Source of the DNA: Variovorax sp. ZS18.2.2 | GTDB taxonomy: Bacteria; Pseudomonadota; Gammaproteobacteria; Burkholderiales; Burkholderiaceae_C | Direction: 5' to 3' | DNA: 64,000 nucleotides | Assembly (NCBI RefSeq): GCF_024701975.1 | Contig: NZ_JANLNM010000001.1 | Location: 1,674,001-1,738,000 of the forward strand | Shown here: piece by piece, positions 9,090 to 16,760 of the stretch | Numbering within the stretch: the first letter of the stretch is position 1 | How the letters are laid out: each line of letters opens with the position of its first letter | Program-made: the position numbers and the translations under genes | Notes under the pieces: generated by a model | Seen by the model: only the letters and a program-made list of their open reading frames with translations | The model's database searches: none | What the model was told of the DNA's origin: nothing

Positions 9090-10345
9090 GCCGCCTCCAT
9101 CACTTCGCGCCAGTAGCGGTACATGCCGCGGATCAGCGTCTCGGTCACCATGTGGTCGGTGTTCTCTACCTCGCGGCCGCCCAGTTCGGCCAGCGTGCGG
9201 TGATAGGGCTTCTGCTCGAAGCCCTGCTGCGAGAACTCGATCACCTCGCCATCGTCGGCCGACACGAAGCCGGCCGGCCCGAACAGGTTGGCCTGGCGCA
9301 GGCGTCGCTGCGTCATCTCTTCGGTGTCGTCCTCGAAGCCGAAATGCGTCCACACGAAATCGAAGGCATCGTGCCCCACCGGCTGGATGTGCCGTGTCGA
9401 CACGCTGTTGACCTGCTGCTGCAGGATGAGGCTCGGAAACAGCGTCATCATCACGGCAGTCGGCCCGCCCCACCAGGGCTCGGGCACGATGTCCAGGAAG
9501 CGCGGGTCCTTGAGCTGCATGCTCTCCTTGAAGCTGGAGACCTGCGTCACCTGCGCGGCCTTGCCCGCGTTGCCGCGCGTGGAAATCATCGCGGCGTGGC
9601 GGCTGCGCGCATCCATCTTCAGCTCCGACTTGTTGTCGGCGCGCCAGAGCCCGAAGGTCACGAACCAGGTGTGCAGCAAGCCCGGGTGGTACGGGTCCTT
9701 GATGTTCTCCTGCATCAGCTTCCAGTTGCCCGGAATGCGCTGGCGGCTGTAGCCGAGGATGGTGAGCTTGCGGCCGTCGAAGAGGCGATCGAAGTAGTGA
9801 AGGATGTCGGGGCCGAGGAAGTCTTCGAACGGTTCGACGCCGTGGTCGAACGACGCGAACACCACGCCGCCGCGCGACGCCACCTTGAGCTTGTTGAGCC
9901 CGTGTTCTTCAGTCTTGAAGTCCGCGGGCATGCCGCCGTGGACCTTGCCGTCCTGCTTCACGCCGCGGCGGAACGGCACGCCCTGCAGGTCGCCTTTGAG
10001 CGTGTAGTTCCACTGGTGGTAGGGGCAGACGAATTCCTTCTTGTTGCCGTGGCGCTCGCGGCAGAACTGCATGCCGCGGTGCGCGCAGACGTTCTCGAAG
10101 ACATGGATCGCGCCCTCCTCGTCGCGCGACATGACGACCGAGCGCTCGCCGATGGCCGTGCGCTTGAAGTCGCCAGGGTTCGGAATCTCGGCTTCGAGGC
10201 CGACATAGCACCAGTGCTTCTCGTAGAAGAAGCGCTGCAGTTCCTTCTTGTGCAGCGCCTCGTCGGTGTAGGCCATGAAGGGAATGCGGCTGGTCTTGTC
10301 GCTCTCCCAATGCAGCTCGATGGGGAACACGGGTTGCGTGGTCAT
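9086..10345 (-). CDS. nagG: aromatic ring-hydroxylating oxygenase large subunit, salicylate 5-hydroxylase type
   Basis: A 419-residue catalytic subunit. The Rieske cluster ligands are in CAHRGMQFC and CPYHQWNY (around residues 90-130). The mononuclear iron site reads [12 protein letters not shown], with the D-x2-H-x4-H spacing of the family. Gene order (reductase, large, small, ferredoxin) and the NagR-like regulator match nagAa-G-H-Ab of Ralstonia U2, which converts salicylate to gentisate. No gentisate-pathway gene is in the window, so the product would be used elsewhere. A different ortho-substituted benzoate (for example an amino-substituted one) is possible given the RidA gene next to it. 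Confidence 0.9.
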   Translation of the reverse strand: MTTQPVFPIELHWESDKTSRIPFMAYTDEALHKKELQRFFYEKHWCYVGLEAEIPNPGDFKRTAIGERSVVMSRDEEGAIHVFENVCAHRGMQFCRERHGNKKEFVCPYHQWNYTLKGDLQGVPFRRGVKQDGKVHGGMPADFKTEEHGLNKLKVASRGGVVFASFDHGVEPFEDFLGPDILHYFDRLFDGRKLTILGYSRQRIPGNWKLMQENIKDPYHPGLLHTWFVTFGLWRADNKSELKMDARSRHAAMISTRGNAGKAAQVTQVSSFKESMQLKDPRFLDIVPEPWWGGPTAVMMTLFPSLILQQQVNSVSTRHIQPVGHDAFDFVWTHFGFEDDTEEMTQRRLRQANLFGPAGFVSADDGEVIEFSQQGFEQKPYHRTLAELGGREVENTDHMVTETLIRGMYRYWREVMEAA

Positions 10346-10372
10346 CGTGGGTCTCCTTGTCTTTTGGATTCT

Positions 10373-11362
10373 TCAGGTGCCTTGCAGGTAGAAGGCATCG
10401 GCATGGGTCTGCTCGGGCGCGAGGCCGCGGGCGCGCACCAGTTGCGTCACGGCCTCGACCATCGGCGGCGAGCCGCAGAGGTATGCGCGCCAGCCATCGA
10501 GGCTGCCGGGCCAGTCGGCGCGGATGGCATCGGTGATGAGGCCAAAGCGCTGGCCTTCGCGCGCGGGGCCGGTGACGACCACCACGTGCACCTTCAGGCC
10601 GGGGTGCTGCGCCTGCAGTTCGCGCAGTTCGTCGAGTCCGTACACGTCCGCATCGGAGCGCACCCCGAGGTAGAGATGGATCGGCTGCATCAGCCCACTC
10701 GCGACGGCGCCGCGCACGATGGAAAGAATCGGCGCAAGCCCAGTGCCGCCGGCTGCGCAGAGCATCGGCCCGCGGTGCTTCGTGCGCAGGTATGCCGTGC
10801 CCAGCGGCCCGCTCACGCGCACCGAATCGCCGATGCGCAGCTGCTCGAAGATGTGTGCTGTGATCCTTCCGCCCGGCACCTTGCGCACATGGAATTCCAG
10901 CTCCGCATCGCGGCTCAGCCCGGCCATCGAATACGGACGCGCGAGGTCGGGCGCGAACTGCAGTTGCGCGTACTGCCCCGGCGAAAACTCCAGCGGCTTG
11001 TTCGGCTTGAGCCGCAGGCGCCGGATGTCGTGCGTGAGCACGTCGATGCCCGTCACCGTCGCCTTCAGGATGCGCGCCGGATGCACCACCACTTCGTCGG
11101 GCTCGGGGATTTCGATGGCGCAGCTTTCGGTCAGCGTGGTCTGGCAGGCCAGCACATAGCGCTCGCCCTGCCCGTCCGGGCGGATCGCGTCCTGCCCGCC
11201 GTCGAGCACCTGGCCCGACACCACCTTGCAGCGGCAGGTGCCGCAGCGCCCCGACATGCAGCTGTACGACACCGGCACATGGTGCTCGCGCAGCACTTCC
11301 AGCAGGTTCGCGCCGGGGCGAACCTCGAGGGTGCGGGCAAGGGGGTGAATGTGCAGGTCCAT
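10373..11362 (-). CDS. nagAa: ferredoxin-NAD(P)H reductase of the oxygenase system
   Basis: A 329-residue flavoprotein reductase with three parts. The N-terminal plant-type [2Fe-2S] domain has ligands in [14 protein letters not shown] and the fourth Cys in VLACQ (to about residue 95). An FAD-binding domain has the RPYSMAGL motif near residue 155. An NAD-binding domain has [15 protein letters not shown] and ends with YLCGSPPMV. It passes electrons from NAD(P)H to the Rieske ferredoxin. It is the first gene of the operon, directly opposite the LysR gene, and its leader carries the NagR-type box. Confidence 0.92.
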   Translation of the reverse strand: MDLHIHPLARTLEVRPGANLLEVLREHHVPVSYSCMSGRCGTCRCKVVSGQVLDGGQDAIRPDGQGERYVLACQTTLTESCAIEIPEPDEVVVHPARILKATVTGIDVLTHDIRRLRLKPNKPLEFSPGQYAQLQFAPDLARPYSMAGLSRDAELEFHVRKVPGGRITAHIFEQLRIGDSVRVSGPLGTAYLRTKHRGPMLCAAGGTGLAPILSIVRGAVASGLMQPIHLYLGVRSDADVYGLDELRELQAQHPGLKVHVVVVTGPAREGQRFGLITDAIRADWPGSLDGWRAYLCGSPPMVEAVTQLVRARGLAPEQTHADAFYLQGT

Positions 11363-11464
11363 CGCGGGGCTCTCTGTGCGCCAGCGTCGTGGCCGGCTTG
11401 TCTCTGGGGCCGGATGATGCGCGGCCGCCGCAGATTGACCAATAGAATCTTGTGAATCGACTCC

Positions 11465-11479
11465 ATCACGGATGTGAAT
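11465..11479 (-). promoter_or_regulatory. NagR/NahR-type activator box
   Basis: On the minus strand the site reads ATTCACATCCGTGAT, which fits the NahR/NagR pattern ATTCAC-(GCT)-N2-TGAT at its ends. A second ATTCAC (minus strand, 11450-11455) follows after a gap, giving the usual recognition plus activation half-sites. The box starts 12 nt upstream of the regulator ATG and about 100 nt upstream of the reductase ATG, so it could serve both autoregulation and salicylate-dependent activation. Confidence 0.65.
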
Positions 11480-11490
11480 AAAGGTCCGGC

Positions 11491-12408
11491 ATGCAACTCA
11501 AGGACATCGACCTCAACCTGCTGCTGGTGTTCGACCGCATGCTGGCCGAGAAGCGCGTCTCGGCGGTGGCCGAATCACTGGGGCTCTCGCAGCCCGCCAT
11601 CAGCAATGCGCTCGCGCGCTTGCGCAAGCTCCTGGGCGACGAGCTGTTCCTGCGCACCGCGCGCGGCATGGAGCCCACGCCCTTCGCGCTGCAATTGGCC
11701 GAGCCGGTCGCCTACGCGATGGGTGCGCTGCACACCGCGCTCAACCAGCAGGTGGTGTTCGACCCCGCCACCAGCACGCGCAGCTTCACGCTCGCGATGA
11801 CCGACATCGGCGAGATCTACTTCACGCCCCGGCTGATGGAGGCGCTGTCGGTCGCTGCGCCGGGCGTGACGATCAGCACGCTGCGCAACAACAACACCGC
11901 GACCAACCTGCGCGACGAGCTCGAAGCCGGCCATGTGGACATCGCCATCGGCTTGCTGCCGCAGCTGAAGGCGGGCGTGTTCCAGCGCCGGCTCTTTCTG
12001 CAGCGCTACGTGTGCCTCTTCTCGGGTACGCATCCGCTCGCGCGCAAGCGGAGCGTGTCGCTGAAAGACTTCAGCGCCGCCGACCACGTGCTGGTGCAGG
12101 CCGCCGGCACCGGCCACGGCAAGGCCGACGACGTGATGGCCGCGCAGGGCATCCACCGGCGCATTCGCCTCAAGGTGCCGCACTTCGTGGCGATCGGCCA
12201 CATCCTGCGTTCGAGCGGAATGATCGCGACCGTGCCCGAGCGGCTCGCGCAAAGCATCGCCGAGCCCTTCGGCCTCGTGTGGCGCCCTCACCCGGTGGCG
12301 CTGCCGCAGATTGCGATCAACCTGTTCTGGCACGCGAAGGTGCACCGCGATCCGGGCAACCAGTGGCTGCGCGGGTTGCTGTTCGACAGCTTCGCGGACA
12401 AGGACTGA
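11491..12408 (+). CDS. nagR: NagR/NahR-type LysR transcriptional activator
   Basis: A 305-residue LysR regulator. The helix-turn-helix lies in residues 20-45 ([20 protein letters not shown]). The sequence follows the NahR/NagR/NtdR subgroup closely: [18 protein letters not shown] at the start, [27 protein letters not shown], the [14 protein letters not shown] segment of the effector domain and [18 protein letters not shown] near the end. Members of this subgroup respond to salicylate. It is divergent from the oxygenase operon, with 128 nt between them. Confidence 0.92.
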   Translation: MQLKDIDLNLLLVFDRMLAEKRVSAVAESLGLSQPAISNALARLRKLLGDELFLRTARGMEPTPFALQLAEPVAYAMGALHTALNQQVVFDPATSTRSFTLAMTDIGEIYFTPRLMEALSVAAPGVTISTLRNNNTATNLRDELEAGHVDIAIGLLPQLKAGVFQRRLFLQRYVCLFSGTHPLARKRSVSLKDFSAADHVLVQAAGTGHGKADDVMAAQGIHRRIRLKVPHFVAIGHILRSSGMIATVPERLAQSIAEPFGLVWRPHPVALPQIAINLFWHAKVHRDPGNQWLRGLLFDSFADKD

Positions 12409-12437
12409 CTGATCGGCCAGCTACCGCGGAAGCCGCA

Positions 12438-12938
12438 TCACACCGTGTTGATCTGCGTATTGCGGAATTCGAGCTGCTCGAAATGGCTGCCGGTGAAATC
12501 GACCATCTCGCCTCGCAACCCGTCGGCGCGGATCTGGTTGCCGTTGCAGTTCAGGATGTCGACCTGCGTCCAGCGGCCGTTGTCGAAACCGAGGTTGTTC
12601 CAGGTGCACCGGTTGAAGGTGCAGCCGCTCAGTTGCGCGGCGCTGAATTGCGAGTTGCTGAAGGTGCAGCCGGTGAAAGTGCAGCCCGTGACGGCGATGC
12701 CCGCGAAGTCGCACGCGGTGAAGGTGCAGGCGTTGAACTGGCAGGCGGTCCAGCCCCCGTTCTGGAACGTCGTGGCGGTGAAGCTGGTGCCCGTGAAGGC
12801 GCTGGAGGCGAACTGGGCGAGGTTGAGATCGAGGCCCGCGTAGACGAAGGTGTCCGCCTGGCCGACGAGGCCGGCGGGGGCGCCGCCTGCGCCTTTGCGC
12901 CAGAGGTTGTGGTTGAGGATGATGAGTTGGGAGGTCAT
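12438..12938 (-). CDS. pentapeptide-repeat-like protein at the end of the T6SS island
   Basis: A 166-residue protein whose middle is built of five-residue units with central F/C: FNACTFTACDF, GCTFTGCTFSNSQF, GCTFNRCTW, later DFTGSHFEQLEF. Such repeats form a right-handed quadrilateral beta-helix. Cys-rich pentapeptide proteins are common in type VI/VgrG clusters, where the role is unclear. The ATG at 12938 (MTSQLIILNHN) is chosen because the frame upstream overlaps the preceding gene. It lies 4 nt after that gene's stop and is the last leftward gene of the toxin/immunity island. It is GC-rich, unlike the small genes just before it. Confidence 0.8.
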   Translation of the reverse strand: MTSQLIILNHNLWRKGAGGAPAGLVGQADTFVYAGLDLNLAQFASSAFTGTSFTATTFQNGGWTACQFNACTFTACDFAGIAVTGCTFTGCTFSNSQFSAAQLSGCTFNRCTWNNLGFDNGRWTQVDILNCNGNQIRADGLRGEMVDFTGSHFEQLEFRNTQINTV

Positions 12939-12942
12939 GGGT

Positions 12943-13434
12943 TCACTCGATCGGGAATTCTCGGGAATTTGAATAAACCACGATCCGGCCTTCCGGGTAG
13001 GCGCCACGCCATCCGCATGGAATTCCATTTTCCAGGTATACGCGCTCGACCTTTTTCCATAACGCCGGCAATTCTCCGGAGGCATGACAGCAAAGCAGGC
13101 GATAGATGTCGCCTTCCATGTTGTTGAGGAGTTGCTCTGGCGCGGAGGAGTAATTTTTGTCGACCGACAGTCCGCTGCTTATCAAATCCAAAATTTTCCT
13201 CTCGGTGTTTTTTGGCAAGGAATACGCGCCGCGCGATTCTTGATCGAGGAGCGCCTGCCAGTCTTCGAACTCCTCACTCCCAGCACTTGAGCATGAAAAA
13301 TCCGTCGCCAAATCGGTGACCACGATGGCATTGTGCCGAGAGCCGCTGTATGGCTGATCAAAAAAAATCGGCCTTTCCAGAAAATCGACCAGCGATTTTC
13401 CTTCAACCAATATCCGGCTCCAAAATTCCTCCAT
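12943..13434 (-). CDS. immunity-array protein, PCGW family member B4
   Basis: A 163-residue protein with no signal peptide. The N-terminal half has the array pattern LVDFLERPIFFDQPYSG followed by an acidic D-x-A strand and a W-x-x-LLDQ helix. The C-terminus carries GIPCGWRGAYPEGRIVVYSN. Three neighbours (14664-15185, 15178-15696, 15699-16208) share both blocks, and two longer ones share the C-terminal block and a weaker N-terminal match. Base composition is clearly lower in GC than the flanking oxygenase and VgrG genes. By position behind an Rhs nuclease, an immunity role is inferred; no family name is recognised. Confidence 0.75.
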   Translation of the reverse strand: MEEFWSRILVEGKSLVDFLERPIFFDQPYSGSRHNAIVVTDLATDFSCSSAGSEEFEDWQALLDQESRGAYSLPKNTERKILDLISSGLSVDKNYSSAPEQLLNNMEGDIYRLLCCHASGELPALWKKVERVYLENGIPCGWRGAYPEGRIVVYSNSREFPIE

Positions 13435-13447
13435 ATGCCCTCACAGA

Positions 13448-13987
13448 TCAACTGACGGAAAAAACGAGCATGCTGCCCTCGGGATAAGACCCCTTCCATC
13501 CACAAGGGATTCCTCCTTTTTGGTAGACAACATACAAATATTCATCAAAATAACTCTGCTCTTCCAGCAGCACCCTGTTCATCAGGAAAATATAGAAATT
13601 TCCGACGGCCACGTCGATCAAGGATTCTGGGAGATCCAATTTTTTGCCCTTGCCGCTGATCGCTGGTATTATTTTTTCGTTGAATATTTTTTCACTGAGA
13701 GCTTTGAATTCTCGTCCCAGCCCGAGACTTTCTTCTTTCTCTAATTGATCGCCTGTGCGGGCATGGTTTTCCAGGAGATTTGTCCAGTATTGATACTCCA
13801 CGCCTTTTATGATGTCCACGTCCTGATCGCAAGCGAATATAACTGCATCATCGGCATCTGAGACAAGGATCTCATTCCCTGCAGCGCAGTAATTTCTCGC
13901 CAGAAAAATCGGCCCATTGATCAACTCGAGAAGTTCGTCAGCCTTCTTCTCCAGGATTTTTTTGTAAATCTGAAAATTACTCATCAT
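13448..13987 (-). CDS. immunity-array protein, PCGW family member A2
   Basis: A 179-residue protein closely similar to the gene at 16209-16745: both contain ADELLELI/AQELFELI starts, DDAVIFACDQDVDI, EYQYWTN-LLEN/ILEN, NFYIFLMNRVLL/NFLIFLMNRVLL and the ending GGIPCGWKGSYPEGSMLVFS. The two are probably a duplicated pair. The C-terminal PCGW block and the W-x-x-LLEN helix tie it to the shorter B members, so all six look like one superfamily. It starts 17 nt after the Imm11/43-like gene. Function is inferred from the array only. Confidence 0.78.
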   Translation of the reverse strand: MMSNFQIYKKILEKKADELLELINGPIFLARNYCAAGNEILVSDADDAVIFACDQDVDIIKGVEYQYWTNLLENHARTGDQLEKEESLGLGREFKALSEKIFNEKIIPAISGKGKKLDLPESLIDVAVGNFYIFLMNRVLLEEQSYFDEYLYVVYQKGGIPCGWKGSYPEGSMLVFSVS

Positions 13988-14004
13988 GGCATCGGCGCTT
14001 GGGT

Positions 14005-14667
14005 CTACAGGACTGCAAGAATTTCATTGGCGTGATAGACAAAAGAGCTCGCGCTTGGCCACTTGGCCGAATTCAGATCGATAAAATCCACTCCTTTGAA
14101 GCCTTCCTTTTTCGCCGCAACCACGAACTTCTCCGAGCAGATGATTGTGTCATGCTTTGAGTCGAGATTCTGAATTCCGAAAACATCTCTCCCAACGTTG
14201 TTCTTGATCTTTAATTTTCTCAACGCAATAAAATCGCACTCGTCTTTTTCAATGACAGACGATGCAAAATCGATCGCCAAAGATTCGTCCAAATAAAAAT
14301 CCGGCGCGAATATCGACGCGAAGTACCTTTTCTCTGTGATTTCACTTTTCTGCGCATTTGAAACAACAGAAATTCTTTTGAAATCCTTTATCGGCGCACC
14401 AAAACGCTCCAAAAGGCGAAGAAAATCCTCCTGTATATATTGATGTGTCGCGTCCGATCGAATCGAAAAGTCGATCAATTTCTCCTTCACCACCAGACAC
14501 ATTCCATCGGGGAATTCATTCAAGTTCCTTTTATCTGCGTACCACGGATACACCAATCCATGCTGGACGGATTCAGGATGCTCTGGGCAATGATCATAAA
14601 GAATTGCATTCAGATAACCGATGGGACAGCCACGCTCCTTTTTTTGAGTCATGGCAAAGAATTTCAT
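14005..14667 (-). CDS. Imm11/Imm43-like immunity protein
   Basis: A 220-residue protein unlike the PCGW genes around it. Its C-terminal third (DVFGIQNLDSKHDTIICSEK, then AAKKEGFKGVDFIDL) matches the pattern of DUF1629/Imm11-class immunity proteins: an F-x-x-LD strand, a serine-start helix, and a GF-x-GV-x-F ending. The ATG at 14667 (MKFFAMTQKKERG) overlaps the stop of the upstream PCGW gene as ATGA. It is strongly AT-rich and uses many AAA/GAA codons. It may protect against a toxin other than the AHH nuclease, which is usual in immunity arrays. The family call is moderate. Confidence 0.72.
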   Translation of the reverse strand: MKFFAMTQKKERGCPIGYLNAILYDHCPEHPESVQHGLVYPWYADKRNLNEFPDGMCLVVKEKLIDFSIRSDATHQYIQEDFLRLLERFGAPIKDFKRISVVSNAQKSEITEKRYFASIFAPDFYLDESLAIDFASSVIEKDECDFIALRKLKIKNNVGRDVFGIQNLDSKHDTIICSEKFVVAAKKEGFKGVDFIDLNSAKWPSASSFVYHANEILAVL

Positions 14668-15185
14668 ATGTTTTTCATCTGAGCTGGCTCGTTGGAGTAA
14701 ACAACCAATTTTCCGACAGGATATCTTCCGTCCCAGCCACATGGAAATCCATCAGAAAAATAAGCCGACTCTATTTTCATCCAGATCGCCGGGAAAATCT
14801 CATTGGCATAGCAGTTGAGCAAAATTCTCATATCTCGGTGCATCAATTCCAGCAATGGGCACACGCCATCGACGGACAATTTCAATTCGGCGCCATGGAA
14901 ATTCCTCTCGCACAATCCGAAATAATTATTTTTTAACAAGCCAGCATCAATCCATCTTTTCCATTCAAATTCCTCGGGAAAGAGATGAATCGAATCACTA
15001 ACAGTCTCCCATTCGTCGAATTTCTCAAATGAATCATTGATCGCAAATTCCATCCCCAAGGACGCATCGGTTATGACCAGGTTTTCCACGCGATCACCTG
15101 AATAGGCTCGATGAAAATACTCGTGCCGACCAAGGAACTCCACCAACGGCTTGGCCTTCATCAACAGATCGGTCCAATTACTCAT
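14664..15185 (-). CDS. immunity-array protein, PCGW family member B3
   Basis: A 173-residue protein. The N-terminus MSNWTDLLMKAKPLVEFLGR, then FHRAYSGDRVENLVITDASL, aligns with the other B members. The C-terminus has GFPCGWDGRYPVGKLVVYSN. The middle has a DMRILLNCYANEIFPAIWMK helix that corresponds to RLL-x-CYA in the other B members. A Met two codons earlier (15191) is an alternative start; the later one matches the paralogues. Its start overlaps the preceding stop by 8 nt and its stop overlaps the Imm11/43-like start. Confidence 0.75.
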   Translation of the reverse strand: MSNWTDLLMKAKPLVEFLGRHEYFHRAYSGDRVENLVITDASLGMEFAINDSFEKFDEWETVSDSIHLFPEEFEWKRWIDAGLLKNNYFGLCERNFHGAELKLSVDGVCPLLELMHRDMRILLNCYANEIFPAIWMKIESAYFSDGFPCGWDGRYPVGKLVVYSNEPAQMKNI

Positions 15186-15696
15186 GTGCAACGGGCCTCA
15201 AGCCGCACGACTCTTGACCCCTGGAAAAAACAACGAATTGGCCATCGGGGAATCTCCCTTTCCAACCGCAAGGCCATCCGGACGCCAGGTAAGCTTCTTC
15301 AATCAAATCAAAAAGAAGCCCGGGATTTTTTGAATTCCGGCTTGCCATGCAGAACCATATTTCTTGCTGAATCGCATCCCAGATGATGGGTATTTCAAGA
15401 ACGAGTCCTTCGTCATTCGTTCTCTGTCTGAATGGGCCAACCAGAAATTGATCTATTTTTCCAGGTAACCAGTGCGGGCAATCGAATCCAAGCTTTACAT
15501 ATTCGCGCTCACACAAGTCTGGCCAAAACTCGTAGTCACCATCACGCTCTGTTCCACACGCAAGCAAGGCTTCATTGCTGTCATGAATGACAGCGAGCTT
15601 AGTGAAATCTCCCCGGTAGGGTTGAGTCAGCAAGCGGCCGTGCTCGCAAAAATCGACGAGACCAGGAGAGTTATCAAAAAACTTCCGATAGCCCAT
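15178..15696 (-). CDS. immunity-array protein, PCGW family member B2 (divergent)
   Basis: A 172-residue protein, the most divergent B member. The start MGYRKFFDNSPGLVDFCEHG keeps the L-V-D-F block, followed by QPYRGDFTKLAVIHDSNEAL. The ending is GWPCGWKGRFPDGQFVVFSR plus a 13-residue tail. The frame is open far upstream, but the ATG at 15696 sits 2 nt before the preceding stop codon and aligns with the paralogues. The central region (WLPGKIDQFLVGPFRQR) has no match in the others, so it may recognise a different toxin surface. Confidence 0.72.
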   Translation of the reverse strand: MGYRKFFDNSPGLVDFCEHGRLLTQPYRGDFTKLAVIHDSNEALLACGTERDGDYEFWPDLCEREYVKLGFDCPHWLPGKIDQFLVGPFRQRTNDEGLVLEIPIIWDAIQQEIWFCMASRNSKNPGLLFDLIEEAYLASGWPCGWKGRFPDGQFVVFSRGQESCGLRPVAHE

Positions 15697-15698
15697 AC

Positions 15699-16208
15699 TC
15701 ACTTGCCGCTTCCCACAGCAGGAGAATTCGAATAGACAACCATTCGACCCTCTGGATACTTCCCATCCCAACCGCATGGAATACCGCCCAGCAAATAGGC
15801 CTCTTCCACGCTTTTCCACAGCAAATCGACTTCGCCATACGCATAGCAATGAAGTAGCCGGGAAACATCGCCCTGCATGTTGTAGATCAATGGGACCTCG
15901 TCGAGCCCTGAATAGTCTTTGCCGGACATCTGATCCAGTACTTCGAGAATTTTCTTCTCCACGGAACGCGGCATGTCGGGCCAGGCTGGGGTGACCGATT
16001 CCAGCAACTCTTGCCAATTTTCAGACCCACCCTCGCCGTCGTCAGTCGAATATACGACTGCCAATGATGCATCGAAAATCAGTTTCACTTTTTCTTGATT
16101 TCCTCGATACGGGCCATGAAAAAACACCGGCTGGTCCAAAAAATCAAGAAGCGGTTTGACATTGGTCAGCATCTGATTCCAATTTTCCTCACCCAATGCG
16201 CACCCCAA
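15699..16208 (-). CDS. immunity-array protein, PCGW family member B1
   Basis: A 169-residue protein with the best-preserved B pattern: NVKPLLDFLDQPVFFHGPYR, a DASLAVVYSTDD strand, a W-x-x-LLES helix, MQGDVSRLLHCYAYGEVDLL and GGIPCGWDGKYPEGRMVVYS. MQGD-x-x-RLL-x-C is shared with B4 at 12943 (MEGDIYRLLCCHASGE), so these two are close relatives. It begins 1 nt after the stop of A1 and is the second gene behind the Rhs toxin. Immunity function is inferred. Confidence 0.75.
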   Translation of the reverse strand: MGCALGEENWNQMLTNVKPLLDFLDQPVFFHGPYRGNQEKVKLIFDASLAVVYSTDDGEGGSENWQELLESVTPAWPDMPRSVEKKILEVLDQMSGKDYSGLDEVPLIYNMQGDVSRLLHCYAYGEVDLLWKSVEEAYLLGGIPCGWDGKYPEGRMVVYSNSPAVGSGK

Positions 16209-16745
16209 TCAATCGGCGGAGAAAACGAGCATGCTGCCTTCGGGATACTCCCCTTTCCAACCGCAAGGAACTCCTCCTTTTTCATAGACCGAGTACAGAC
16301 TCTCATCAAAAGAGCTTTGTTCGCGCAGCAAAACCCTGTTCATCAGAAAAATGAGGAAATTGCCGACAATGACATCAATCAAGGGTTCAGGAATACCTAG
16401 TGCCTCGGCTTTTTCATTGATCGCCGACATTATTTTTTCGTCGAATATTTTTTCACTGAGATCGTTGAACTCCCGGTTCAATCCAAGGTTCTCTTTTTCG
16501 TCTACCCGCTCCTCTGTGCGAGCGTGATTTTCCAGAATATTTGTCCAGTACTGATATTCCTCCCCCTTGACAATGTCTACATCCTGATCGCAGGCAAAAA
16601 TAACCGCATCATCGGGATTTTTTATGACGATTTCATTTTGTTTGGCAAGGTATTTACCTGCCAAAAATTTGTCGCTCTCGATCAACTCAAAAAGCTCTTG
16701 AGCCTTATTTTCGAGGATTTTTGCATAGGTTTCAAAGTTGGTCAT
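16209..16745 (-). CDS. immunity-array protein, PCGW family member A1, candidate partner of the Rhs nuclease
   Basis: A 178-residue acidic protein and the first gene behind the Rhs stop codon (15-nt gap), the usual place for the cognate immunity gene. It carries DDAVIFACDQDVDIVKGEEY, YWTNILENHAR, a helical middle, FLIFLMNRVLLREQSSFDES and GGVPCGWKGEYPEGSMLVFS. It is the close paralogue of the gene at 13448-13987. There is no signal peptide, which fits a cytoplasmic antitoxin for a DNA-cutting effector. No named immunity family is recognised. Confidence 0.78.
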   Translation of the reverse strand: MTNFETYAKILENKAQELFELIESDKFLAGKYLAKQNEIVIKNPDDAVIFACDQDVDIVKGEEYQYWTNILENHARTEERVDEKENLGLNREFNDLSEKIFDEKIMSAINEKAEALGIPEPLIDVIVGNFLIFLMNRVLLREQSSFDESLYSVYEKGGVPCGWKGEYPEGSMLVFSAD

Positions 16746-16760
16746 TTTGACGTCCGAATT

